NCBI RefSeq assembly: GCF_024346875.1
Contig: NZ_AP024872.1
Coordinates: 744,001-808,000 of the forward strand
DNA from: Vibrio gallicus
GTDB taxonomy: Bacteria > Pseudomonadota > Gammaproteobacteria > Enterobacterales > Vibrionaceae
Direction of reading: 5' to 3'
Length of the DNA: 64,000 nt
Under the pieces are notes generated by a model. It had not been told where the DNA came from, made no database searches, and worked only from the letters and a program-made list of their open reading frames with translations. This document shows, in pieces, positions 26,541-34,183 of the stretch. How positions within the stretch are numbered: the stretch's first letter is position 1; the number at the start of each line of letters is the position of its first letter. A program made the translations under genes and the position numbers.

Positions 26541-26902
26541 TTATTACCATCTAGTACTTGTTGGTATTTGTGTGCCATTCCTAGCATTTTCTTTAAATAC
26601 TTATCGCTATATTGGTGCGACACTGCATTGTGTAGTAACTTATCAACCGCGTCATTCACAGTAAGCGATAATCCTTCGTCTTTAATACGTTGCTTTATAA
26701 TATTTATCACTGTATTGGTGAGAATGATATCTTCAGATTTACCGTTAATTTTTGGTGAAGCCTGTTTACCTAAAATCTTAGTAGGCTTGTTTAGCAATGC
26801 GTCTATAATAATCGTCTCGATGTATGACTTAATTCTTATTGGTCTTTTATCTAAGTCAGTATAATGAGCTAGAGCTTCATAGCTCTGTAAATTAATCTTC
26901 AT
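26537..26902 (-). CDS. 121-residue element protein, unknown
   Basis: The frame is open from 26941, but ATG at 26902 (MKINLQSYEALAHYTDLDKR) is chosen because it overlaps the previous gene's end and a GAGGC sits upstream. Lys-rich, helical C-terminal half ('DAVDKLLHNAVSHQYSDKYL'). It is possibly a small DNA-binding or assembly protein. No domain is recognised. Confidence 0.5.
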   Translation of the reverse strand: MKINLQSYEALAHYTDLDKRPIRIKSYIETIIIDALLNKPTKILGKQASPKINGKSEDIILTNTVINIIKQRIKDEGLSLTVNDAVDKLLHNAVSHQYSDKYLKKMLGMAHKYQQVLDGNK

Positions 26903-27128
26903 TCGTAAAGCCTCTACCGCCCATAATAAGGCTCTCAACATGCACAGGGGCTGTGTTATACTGGATACCCAGCTTTTCTAAGAATAACTTCACAGGGGCG
27001 AAATTGTTTGTTCTCCTGTAGAGTTGATACCAGCGTAATAAATTTTCACGTTCGGATTGTGTAATAGTTGCTTTTGTATAAGGGATATTAAATTCTTTTA
27101 GCGGGGTAGTTAAATCGTAATGAGTCAT
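26892..27128 (-). CDS. 78-residue element protein, unknown
   Basis: First gene of the left operon, after a terminator at 27162-27191. The sequence 'ITQSERENLLRWYQLYRRTNNFAPVKLFLEK' is helical and basic. It is coupled by overlap to the following gene. No family is recognised. Confidence 0.5.
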   Translation of the reverse strand: MTHYDLTTPLKEFNIPYTKATITQSERENLLRWYQLYRRTNNFAPVKLFLEKLGIQYNTAPVHVESLIMGGRGFTNED

Positions 27129-27161
27129 TTTTTTGTCTCCTATTTTTGTTTTTCAGATAAT

Positions 27162-27191
27162 AAAAAAAGGCCACCCCCTAGAGAGATGACC
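27162..27191 (-). terminator. Terminator separating two element operons
   Basis: On the minus strand GGTCATCT pairs with GGGTGGCC (several G-T wobbles) and is followed by seven T's. It falls between the gene ending at 27211 and the one starting at 27128, so the tail-like operon probably has its own promoter. Confidence 0.7.
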
Positions 27192-27210
27192 AATTTAGAA
27201 GGGGGATAAA

Positions 27211-27558
27211 TTATTTTAATCTTTCTTGGAAAGCTTTTTTTCTAGCTTCTGTAGAGGCTTTAGATTTCTGCATACGCTCTTTCAGCGTGGTAGCTTTTTT
27301 CTCTTCTTCTAGCTCGATATCTTCATAACCGTTTACCGCGTTTATGTCTCTAAGCATTTGTTCGAAATCAGCAACACCATCTTTAATTTCAGCTTTAGAT
27401 TTTTCAATAGAATCTTGTGAAGCCTTGATAGAAAGCTTTGAAGCTTTGATATTGTTAATACCTTTTAAAAGCTGAGCTAAATTGTCACCTTCAACCTTTT
27501 GCTTAGGTTGCAGATATAAGCCTACATCTGATTTATTAATGTTTGTAATGTAAGCCAT
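27211..27558 (-). CDS. Coiled-coil protein, unknown
   Basis: A 115-residue protein starting at MAYITNINKSDVGLYLQPKQ; the longer reading to 27588 has no advantage. Residues about 35-115 are a charged heptad-like coiled coil ('SIKASQDSIEKSKAEIKDGV'). It starts one base after the 55-residue RHH-like gene ends. It could be a scaffold or structural partner. No family match is recognised. Confidence 0.5.
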   Translation of the reverse strand: MAYITNINKSDVGLYLQPKQKVEGDNLAQLLKGINNIKASKLSIKASQDSIEKSKAEIKDGVADFEQMLRDINAVNGYEDIELEEEKKATTLKERMQKSKASTEARKKAFQERLK

Positions 27559-27559
27559 A

Positions 27560-27727
27560 TTATTGCACCGCTTGTTTAACGATAGCACTTAGAAGACGTG
27601 GTAGAGCTACACCTTCAGCTTTAGCGACAGCTTCTAGCTTTTCTAAATCACTACGTTCAACCGTCACATGCTTGCTTACAGTTGGAGATTTTGCAGATTT
27701 AACAGCTTTTAATAGAGATTGATTCAT
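27560..27727 (-). CDS. 55-residue ribbon-helix-helix-like protein
   Basis: ATG at 27727 overlaps the upstream gene's TGA (ATGA). The segment 'VSKHVTVERSDLEKLEAVAK' followed by 'GVALPRLLSAIVKQAV' has the strand-helix-helix pattern of Arc/CopG-type DNA-binding proteins. It could be a small repressor of the element. The call rests on pattern only. Confidence 0.55.
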   Translation of the reverse strand: MNQSLLKAVKSAKSPTVSKHVTVERSDLEKLEAVAKAEGVALPRLLSAIVKQAVQ

Positions 27728-28074
27728 AATTGATTTTCCTTGTGTTGATATCCCAACTCACTGAGCGTATTAAGCCAGTTGTCAGGTAAAAATGAGTAGT
27801 TAATGCAGTGTCCATTATCAAAGTATGGAATCACCTTTACGTATACGAAGCCTGAAAAGTTAGCTTTATCAGCAAATACTATTTTATTTACTTTCTCTTC
27901 TAGAGTTAATTCAGTAGAAAGCTCTATCTCTTCTTCTGGCTCTTCAAATGATTCACCTAGAAATAAAAGCTCTTTAGTACTTATGCCTAGCTTTTTAGCT
28001 TTAGCTTGAAATGCTTTCTTTTCTTCTGAAGTCATCCTTACAGATAATACAGTCGAGGTATTCGAATCAGTCAT
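27724..28074 (-). CDS. Protein with N-terminal ribbon-helix-helix-like segment
   Basis: A 116-residue protein. Residues about 8-42 ('VLSVRMTSEEKKAFQAKAKK' then 'LGISTKELLFLG') resemble an RHH DNA-binding unit. An acidic linker and a beta-rich C-terminal part (FSGFVYVKVIPYFDNG) follow. It overlaps both neighbours, so it belongs to the 28342-27211 operon. The role is unknown, perhaps regulatory. Confidence 0.5.
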   Translation of the reverse strand: MTDSNTSTVLSVRMTSEEKKAFQAKAKKLGISTKELLFLGESFEEPEEEIELSTELTLEEKVNKIVFADKANFSGFVYVKVIPYFDNGHCINYSFLPDNWLNTLSELGYQHKENQL

Positions 28075-28342
28075 AACAATGAGCCGTTAATACTGTGAAG
28101 ATATTCAGAGTATGCTCTCTAGAATACTTTTTCATATTCTTAAGCATCTTAATAAAGCGTTCACGCTCTTCTAGGTCAGATTCATATTCAAAATGGTCTA
28201 TACAAATAGCCGCCATAACTTCTAAGATTTGAGCGTACTCCACTAAATCTGATTCTGTCAGGTATTCGTTATTCTTTAGTGACTCTTTCCAACCGCTGTA
28301 TTTATCTTTCACAGGGCTGAATAATTTATTTTCGTAATCCAT
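28067..28342 (-). CDS. 91-residue acidic protein, unknown
   Basis: First gene of the operon running 28342 to 27211. The product is acidic and helical (LVEYAQILEVMAAICIDHFE). A gene-free leader of about 540 bases with a promoter-like signal at 28890-28918 lies upstream. The last 8 bases overlap the next gene. No family is recognised. Confidence 0.5.
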   Translation of the reverse strand: MDYENKLFSPVKDKYSGWKESLKNNEYLTESDLVEYAQILEVMAAICIDHFEYESDLEERERFIKMLKNMKKYSREHTLNIFTVLTAHCYD

Positions 28343-28965
28343 AGGGTTACCCTCTCGGTTGGTAGTAGAAATAAGAAAAAGCTTATCTAGTTAACAGAAG
28401 AGGTAAGAAATCTGCTAGATAAACTTTGTATTATTTCAACTTAAATAAAGGAATAAGTAACGCTTCTAAAATAGTAAAGTAAGAACAATAAGGAGATGAA
28501 AAAACCTTTTACTAATAACTGGCGTTGTTAGGTAACTAACCTAGTTTTTTTATTGCTAACCATTGGAGTGGTATATATTCAACTTAAATGTATTACCCTT
28601 AAAACTTAAAGACTACTAAACCGATAAGATAAACAGGGTAATATTGAAATAACATATGATAAGTAAGTTATTCCGTTTATTTTTGAAGCCTTATGACTAA
28701 TAATGCTTAATGATAGAGACTAGGATGAGATAATCTCTATAAATTAAGTACTATCAAAGATATATATTGAGCTAGATTTGTAGAAGTACCTTCCAAGGAA
28801 TTTCCACTACCATTTTTAATAAATGATGCGGTGCAATACCGCTGTAGTATGTGAAAGAAGCTTTTTTACTTTCTTCTCCCACTATTAGTATTGTACCATA
28901 CTGTTACGGACTTGTAAAGCCCTGAATACAATTATTTTACATTTCTTTAACATTTATGCAACATT
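28343..28965. other. Gene-free stretch with a minus-strand promoter
   Basis: No coding frame is supported in these ~620 bases. On the minus strand TTTACA (28918-28913), 17 bases, then TACAAT (28895-28890) form a good sigma-70 promoter. A transcript from there would have a leader of about 540 nt before the gene at 28342. A small hairpin GCGGT...ACCGC lies near 28830. It could hold a regulatory leader or small RNA (inference). Confidence 0.55.
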
Positions 28966-29256
28966 TTAATTGTTGCTGTATTTTTGTAGCGTCTTCTTAG
29001 TATTTTCAGTGATATTCTTTACGAAAGTGAAGTCCTTCATGAATTGTTCTTTGCTGATTTCCCGTCCTGCTACTGTTACCGTATCTGTGTCAATCTTCTC
29101 TAGCTTAACCTTACTCATGAACGCATAAGATTCAGGTACAATGCAGGTATAGTTTTTACGTTTATCGAATTTAAAGTGTCTCTGAAATTTTATGGATTGT
29201 ATTTTCTCTCTACTTGTTACTGCTTTTCGATGTTGCTTAGGGGTATGTAAATTCAT
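28966..29256 (-). CDS. 96-residue basic protein, unknown
   Basis: Preceded by AGGAG about 9 bases upstream. The N-terminus is strongly basic (HTPKQHRKAVTSREKIQSIK) and the rest is Lys-rich with a beta core ('VTVAGREISKEQFMKDF'). It could bind nucleic acid. It stands alone, upstream of a gene-free stretch. Confidence 0.5.
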   Translation of the reverse strand: MNLHTPKQHRKAVTSREKIQSIKFQRHFKFDKRKNYTCIVPESYAFMSKVKLEKIDTDTVTVAGREISKEQFMKDFTFVKNITENTKKTLQKYSNN

Positions 29257-29445
29257 TTAATTATCTCCTGTTTGTAGGGGTTATGTAGCGTTTCACTTAT
29301 TGATGATGATATTCGGGGCTATTGTGCGCCCCTCAGGGGGTATAGGAGGCTCTATAACCGTGCTGTGAGCCGTCTTAGGGGTTAACTTGATAGATTGCTA
29401 AGGGTGACGCTGTAGGGGGCTAATTTAGGGGGTATTACTGAGCAT

Positions 29446-29619
29446 CTAATACATTGCGTAATCAGATTGTTTGTAGCCTATTAAAGCCTTTTGAGCTGTA
29501 GCGTAATCTTTCTTCTTCTGAGCCTTAAGCTTCTTAACTAAAGGTTTGTATTTTTCAATCATATCTTTTGTTGGCTTACAGGTTAGCTCTCCTAGTTTAT
29601 GTTTTTGTTGGTAGTTCAA
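29446..29619 (-). CDS. 57-residue Lys-rich protein with TTG start
   Basis: TTG at 29619 lies 6 bases after AGGAG (29630-29626). The same AGGAGAAGAATTT...TTGAA arrangement precedes the next gene upstream (TTG at 29890), which supports both starts. The product is very basic ('YKPLVKKLKAQKKKDYATAQ'). No family is recognised. Confidence 0.5.
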   Translation of the reverse strand: MNYQQKHKLGELTCKPTKDMIEKYKPLVKKLKAQKKKDYATAQKALIGYKQSDYAMY

Positions 29620-29635
29620 ATTCTTCTCCTTCTGT

Positions 29636-29890
29636 TTAGATTTCTGGTTGTAGGTTTAAGGTAATGAGTAGGTCTTTGTTTGGTTTAACTCCCATTCGCT
29701 TAGGTGTGTCTTCTGCAAGCATGTAATGCCCATTCACTGACAGCTCATCTTTACGTAAGAACTCTCTTAACGCCTGTAGAGGGTGAGGTAAATCTAGTTT
29801 GCGTATGTAGTCGAACGGGTATAAACCTTTCTTCTCTTCACCCGTAGGGCTTGTGGCTGTGTATCGTTTAAGGCTATTTGAAATATTCAA
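29636..29890 (-). CDS. 84-residue protein, unknown, TTG start
   Basis: TTG start with a near-ideal AGGAG site. The product begins NISNSLKRYTATSPTGEEKK and ends 'NKDLLITLNLQPEI'. It lies between the RepA_N-like gene and the 57-residue gene, possibly in the same transcript. No recognised domain. Confidence 0.45.
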   Translation of the reverse strand: MNISNSLKRYTATSPTGEEKKGLYPFDYIRKLDLPHPLQALREFLRKDELSVNGHYMLAEDTPKRMGVKPNKDLLITLNLQPEI

Positions 29891-29962
29891 AAATTCTTCT
29901 CCTATAGTTAGTAGTTAGGTAAGTAGATATCTGTTAGACAACCTACAGTTAAATAAAAAGGG

Positions 29963-30337
29963 TTATTCCCAATCGTAAGAGGTCTCAGCTACAAGAATGT
30001 TACTATCGTTGTACTCTCTCACTTTAGATACTAAAGGCATAACATAAAGGAGTTGGTTCTTTGTTGTACCTTCTAGACGAACTAGATTGCGCTTCTCCAG
30101 CGTTTTAATAGAATTGCTGATAGTCTTAAGGGAAATGCCTAGAAGCTTCTCCATGTCTCTCTGAGAGACTCTAACAGGGGTAGCTATCCTCTTATCTAGG
30201 TTGCCGTTTAAATTCTGGAAAGCTTGTTCTTTAGAAGCTTCAGACGCTAGGTATTGATATAGAAACTTGGTTGCAAAACTTAAGCCGTCTAAATGCTCGT
30301 GTGTTAGTAATGCAGTATTGAATTGAAATGTACTCAT
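29963..30337 (-). CDS. Winged-helix protein resembling the RepA_N replication-initiator domain
   Basis: A 124-residue protein. The layout follows RepA_N: a start 'FQFNTALL', then 'LDGLSFATKFLYQYLASEAS', a loop, then the HTH 'VSQRDMEKLLGISLKTISNS' and 'IKTLEKRNLVRLEG', ending in a wing strand (LLYVMPL). It borders the 2.2-kb gene-free region and has its own promoter there. A replication initiator or origin-binding regulator is the best guess. It lacks the long C-terminal part of plasmid RepA proteins. The family match is by eye. Confidence 0.55.
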   Translation of the reverse strand: MSTFQFNTALLTHEHLDGLSFATKFLYQYLASEASKEQAFQNLNGNLDKRIATPVRVSQRDMEKLLGISLKTISNSIKTLEKRNLVRLEGTTKNQLLYVMPLVSKVREYNDSNILVAETSYDWE

Positions 30338-30382
30338 GATTTGTAATCCTTAAAGTTAGTTTGAGTTATCACCATGTATACT

Positions 30383-30411
30383 ATTGTACACTTTTCTAAC
30401 ATCCACGTCAA
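30383..30411 (-). promoter_or_regulatory. Sigma-70 promoter of the RepA_N-like gene with overlapping dyad
   Basis: On the minus strand TTGACG (30411-30406), 17-base spacer, TACAAT (30388-30383), about 50 bases before the start. The -10 lies inside GTGTACAATAGTATAC, a dyad-like pair of GTRTAC half-sites that could be an operator. Confidence 0.7.
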
Positions 30412-30599
30412 GCTTTTTGTTGTACTTTTTACTACAATAAAGAAATAATTACTACAATAACCAAAGGAGTTACACTAAGAACCAAGCCCAAACGACACGA
30501 AATAACTACAAAGTAAGCTATTTTTAGCTAGAAAGTAGTGCTATAAGTAATTGAAATAGAAGGGAAATAAAATTAAATATTAAATAAATGAAAATAAAT

Positions 30600-30628
30600 T
30601 TGACAGATACTGAAAAAGACGTTATACT
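30600..30628 (+). promoter_or_regulatory. Near-consensus sigma-70 promoter firing into gene-free DNA
   Basis: TTGACA (30600-30605), a 17-base spacer and TATACT (30623-30628). It is the best promoter seen in the element and points away from every gene, into the 2.15-kb gene-free region. A transcript would start near 30635. Confidence 0.8.
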
Positions 30629-32150
30629 AAGAGCTATCGACCCCACTCTAGAGGCTATAGGAAAAGTAACTATGTCGGTCTCTGGTTTATCCCTCCTCTC
30701 TCCATTCGTAAACCTATAACGATATCCATACAGCTAACCTAGGTAGCTACATGATACCTACAACCATACAGTACCCACACAAACACATAAGAGAATCTAA
30801 CTACCTCACCTACTGTATAGCTGTCTATGTAGTTCTATCTGTATGGGGGGATGATTCTCATCTGGTTACCCCCTACTAGGGTTACAGCTTTATCTATGAA
30901 TCTATACGGGGTAGGTACATTAGGTAGGTATACTGTGTAGCTGTTACATAGATGATAAAGCATAACCTCATAGAAGAGAGAAGCATAACCATATCAACTA
31001 AATGACTACCTGTAACAGGGGACTATAGAGATAGAAGTATTATGCCCCACTAGATAGTGAGAACTGTATAGGCTCTATAGCACTACTATAAAGATAGATA
31101 TCCCTCTACAGCTATACTAGTCATCTATCTAGCTAGCTATAACCAAGTAAGTGAATAGAAGGTAATCCACATAAACATATTCATTATAGATAACTCTATC
31201 TATCTATACAGTATCTATCCATCTATACAGTATCTATCTATACCCACCCCTATAGTTATAGAAGAGTATGCCCCATTGTATAACAATCTATACAACATCT
31301 TTAACCCTCCTCTATAGAAGCCTCTGTAAGCCCTTCTATACCGTAAGCCTACCTAATACTCCACTTACCACCTAACACCTCTAATAACCCCCTCTATACT
31401 CCTTGTATACCCCCTCCCGCTATACAGTTAAACCGTTGTAGTAGCTGTGTAGTGTAGCTGTGTAGAAATACTGTATAGATATCTGGCTGTATAAGTAAGT
31501 ACTGTATAGATTCTTACTTGTATACTTCTCTGTATACGCCTAGGTGCTAAACACTCCCCTACAGCCCCACATCTAAATCTACATAAAAATGAAATACAGA
31601 TACCTATTTAGAACTCTCCTAATATGGCTATGTAGTAATCTATGTAACATTTCTGTAACAGTGTCTGTGTAGTTGGTGTAGTAGTTATAACCCCTTAGAG
31701 TATGCCCACTATAGTAGGGGTAAAGGTTACTATGCAGATATCACTTAGACAACTATGGGGATAACTAAGTAGATAAGAACATAAGTAATTATAAAGGTAG
31801 CTGTATCAATGACTTAGCCTGTGGATAACTAAGTAGGGTAACTGCATAGGTTGGTTGTGGGGGTTGGTTGTAGGTGGGTATAGTAGGTTGGCTGTATCGT
31901 TTTATGTTTTATTGGTATGTGTAGTAAGCTGTTTAGGTTTTCTAAAAAGGTAAATGTTACAGGTATGTTAACTAAAAAGATATCAAGGAGTTATCAAGGG
32001 GCTTTGTAACATTTTGTATACATTTTATAACAATTGAGGTGACAGGGTTACACTGTAGACCGCTAGGTCAAAGTTAGCCCTGTTTGTGCGGTCGATTATC
32101 TTATATCAAGATGAGCACACTAGCAATACCAAGTAAATGTATTGTGATAG

Positions 32151-32258
32151 AGCTACAGATAGCTACCTGAGACGCTGTAGGAGGGCTGTTGCAGGGTATA
32201 GCGGTACATTGCCCTACCTAATGGTGCTATCGTTTAATCTAGGTAGGCTGTGAGAGCT
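32151..32258. repeat. Direct repeat, copy 1 (~108 bp)
   Basis: Shares long identical blocks with 32270-32375: GATAGCTACCTG, ACGCTGTAGGAGGGCTGTTG and the block from GTGCTATCG through AGGCTGTGAGAGCT. In this copy CCTACCTA (32213-32220) and TAGGTAGG (32240-32247) form a perfect inverted repeat around the conserved GTGCTATCGTTTAA. Confidence 0.9.
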
Positions 32259-32269
32259 TCTAGGGATAA

Positions 32270-32375
32270 AGCTATAGATAGCTACCTGTGACGCTGTAGG
32301 AGGGCTGTTGCGCTTTACTGGTACATTGCCTTGCCTAATAGTGCTATCGTTTAATCTAGGTAGGCTGTGAGAGCT
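32270..32375. repeat. Direct repeat, copy 2 (~106 bp)
   Basis: Second copy of the 32151-32258 unit, 119 bases away, differing by a few substitutions and a 2-base loss in the middle. The left inverted arm is degraded here (TTGCCTAA), while the GTGCTATCGTTTAA core and right arm are kept. Confidence 0.9.
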
Positions 32376-32565
32376 AATAGGGGTAGTTATCGACTCCCAT
32401 TGATAAGAGAGAACAATCACAAAGTAGCTCATCTGTGTATTATGGGTACAGTAAGCCCACAGAGTGCTATAGCACTACGTGAGACGTGTTTAATCTGATA
32501 GGGGTACAATTGGGTTAAGCTATGACGGTAAGCGTCACAGGGACGCTCTGAAGAGGTGCTAGGCT

Positions 32566-33495
32566 TTATTTCCTCCTCTTTTTATTAATTAAATCTCTAG
32601 CCGTGTTGATAGCTATCATATTAGTGTTGTTACCATTAAATTTATCAGGGTGATATCTTACCGCATAACTTTTGTATATCTTTTGAAACGCTTTTAGTGT
32701 TATCTGCCCTGATAATGCTTCCTCTTTTGTTATACCAAATAGATGGAAAGCTTCTAGAAGAGTAGTAGGTTTCTTTAAGTCAGGTAGATATTCTTTCTTA
32801 GTGCCAGTGAAAGCTTTCTCTAAGATATCAAAGTAAGTGTTAACTTTTAGCATTAAAATATCATCTCCTTTATTTTTATCAGGGTGGTACTTTATAGCTA
32901 ACTTCTTCTTACGTTTGCATACTTCTTTCCATGTGATAGTTGCCTCCTCTTCTTCTGTGATTGAGAAGAAATTTAAAGCCTCCTGTACTTCACATAAATC
33001 TTCTTCTGGCTCTTCAATTTTCGTATTCTCTTTACGATTAAATCTAAAGGTTAAGTTTTGAAAACGGTCGAACATTTCACTAGTGGTATACTTTTTCGCT
33101 TCTTCATCAAGCCTAGCTCGTTCTTCGTTTAACTTCTTCTGAGTCTCAGCTTGGGATTTCTTCAGCTTCTCTAGCAATTCTTCGAAGGTTGGCTCTGGTT
33201 CTGGCTCAATCGTTGGCTCTTCTTCTGGCTCAATCGTTGGCTCTTCAGCTTTACCGAACACCTCAGTAAACAGTGCCTTAATAATTCTCCATCGTTTACG
33301 GCTATTGTCGAATGCTTCTTTATTGCTTGGGTAATCAATGCTAGCCATCTCACCGTTGATAGTGAAGGTAATGTGCTTGCTAGCTTTATCGTAATCGACT
33401 GTGATTGCGTAAACGCTTTTGTTTGTTACTTTGTTGTACTGTTTGATTGCTGTCAGTAGGTAATCTTGGCGGGTTGGTCGCTTGGCTTTAGGCAT
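32566..33495 (-). CDS. Twin J-domain (DnaJ-like) protein
   Basis: A 309-residue protein. Residues about 170-230 and 245-305 are two J-domains, each with the HPD tripeptide (KKLAIKYHPDKNKG and KSYAVRYHPDKFNG) and the flanking helices. Upstream lie a novel N-terminal domain (1-85), an acidic run with repeated EEPTIEPE, and a coiled coil (about 115-150). J-domains stimulate DnaK/Hsp70. The Gly/Phe and zinc-finger parts of true DnaJ are missing. Encoded by a satellite-like element, it may recruit host DnaK for replication or particle assembly (inference). Confidence 0.82.
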   Translation of the reverse strand: MPKAKRPTRQDYLLTAIKQYNKVTNKSVYAITVDYDKASKHITFTINGEMASIDYPSNKEAFDNSRKRWRIIKALFTEVFGKAEEPTIEPEEEPTIEPEPEPTFEELLEKLKKSQAETQKKLNEERARLDEEAKKYTTSEMFDRFQNLTFRFNRKENTKIEEPEEDLCEVQEALNFFSITEEEEATITWKEVCKRKKKLAIKYHPDKNKGDDILMLKVNTYFDILEKAFTGTKKEYLPDLKKPTTLLEAFHLFGITKEEALSGQITLKAFQKIYKSYAVRYHPDKFNGNNTNMIAINTARDLINKKRRK

Positions 33496-33574
33496 TTCAT
33501 TATCTCCTCATTGTTGTTGTTGGTACACCTCCTCGGTGCGTAATTTTGGGTTAGCCTCTTGGCTTGTGTTGGGT

Positions 33575-33603
33575 ATTATGTAGGAATCACTTAGACAAGT
33601 CAA
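33575..33603 (-). promoter_or_regulatory. Promoter of the twin J-domain gene
   Basis: On the minus strand TTGACT (33603-33598), 17-base spacer, CATAAT (33580-33575), about 80 bases before the start. GAGGAG then precedes the ATG. Confidence 0.65.
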
Positions 33604-33646
33604 GATAAAAGTGTTGCATCAAGGGATGTAATGGGGTAGCACATAC

Positions 33647-33672
33647 AAAAAAACCCCACTATCAAGTGAGGA
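33647..33672 (-). terminator. Terminator after the 93-residue gene
   Basis: On the minus strand CCTCACT pairs with AGTGGGG (one wobble) around TGAT and is followed by seven T's. Confidence 0.8.
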
Positions 33673-33726
33673 TATGCAGAAAGGTTAATCCTTTATTCTA
33701 CTAATGTGATACCCAGCTCTAAAGGC

Positions 33727-34008
33727 TCAGTAAGAAAGTTGCTCGTAAGCTTCTTTAACCATATCCTTAATGGTATGCTCGTAGAAATCTGAAATGATAA
33801 ACACGGCACTATTATCGCAATAACCTAAATCAAAATAAGCTTTATTTTCTTCATGGCAAACAGATAAAGAATTAATGTGTAGCTTAGTGTCCGTCTTAAA
33901 TATAACGGTCTCTGTGATGTACCATAGTAAATCAGAAAGTGAATCTGTCTTAATAGTAATGCTCATCTCGCCTAGGTCGGTTACATTTTTGTTCAGTGTA
34001 GTATTCAT
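33727..34008 (-). CDS. 93-residue acidic protein, unknown
   Basis: AGGAG precedes the ATG. The product is acidic with alternating strands and helices (MSITIKTDSLSDLLWYITET and ENKAYFDLGYCDNSAVFIIS). It has terminators on both sides, so it is probably its own transcript. Small acidic phage proteins are often inhibitors or DNA mimics, but nothing specific is visible. Confidence 0.55.
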   Translation of the reverse strand: MNTTLNKNVTDLGEMSITIKTDSLSDLLWYITETVIFKTDTKLHINSLSVCHEENKAYFDLGYCDNSAVFIISDFYEHTIKDMVKEAYEQLSY

Positions 34009-34145
34009 AATTATTTTCTCCTGTGTTATTAATAAAGTTTGTATCGTTTGTCGATGTAGCTATAGTACGTATTAACCTGTAACAGTGCCAATGACTCATA
34101 TCTATACCTGTTATGTCTGAAGCGTATAACACTATGTAGTAGGTA

Positions 34146-34170
34146 TAAAAAAGCCCCCTATGAAGGAGGC
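34146..34170 (-). terminator. Terminator of the integrase gene
   Basis: On the minus strand GCCTCC pairs with GGGGGC (one wobble) around a 6-base loop, followed by six T's, just after the integrase stop. Confidence 0.8.
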
Positions 34171-34183
34171 TAGACAGCATTGG

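Larger units (their letters stand above)
30412..32565. other. 2.15-kb gene-free region, probable replication/regulatory locus
   Basis: Stop codons crowd all frames and no ORF with a ribosome site was found. CTATACAG or its complement CTGTATAG occurs exactly seven times: 30813, 31064, 31204, 31223, 31420, 31471 and 31502. That is far above chance for an 8-mer. A near-consensus + strand promoter (30600-30628) points into the region, and a ~108-bp direct repeat lies at its far end. A perfect 14-bp palindrome sits at 32463-32476. An origin with iterons plus a non-coding transcript is the favoured reading (inference). Confidence 0.65.

Noticed and set aside
30660..30720. 14-codon ORF (MSVSGLSLLSPFVNL) downstream of the + strand promoter
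   Set aside because: It has an AGGA at fair spacing but is too short and without support. A leader peptide cannot be excluded.
32151..32375. CRISPR array or integron attC sites
   Set aside because: Only two copies of a ~108-bp unit, with no short regular spacers, no cas genes and no attC R-box consensus.
32214..32432. 72-residue minus-strand ORF inside the direct repeats
   Set aside because: It exists only because the ~108-bp repeat lacks stops in that frame. Its peptide repeats itself (SHSLPRLNDSTIR twice) and it has no ribosome site.
33950..34180. 76-residue minus-strand ORF between integrase and the 93-residue gene
   Set aside because: It overlaps the better-supported 33727-34008 gene and runs through the integrase terminator. 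No ribosome site was seen.
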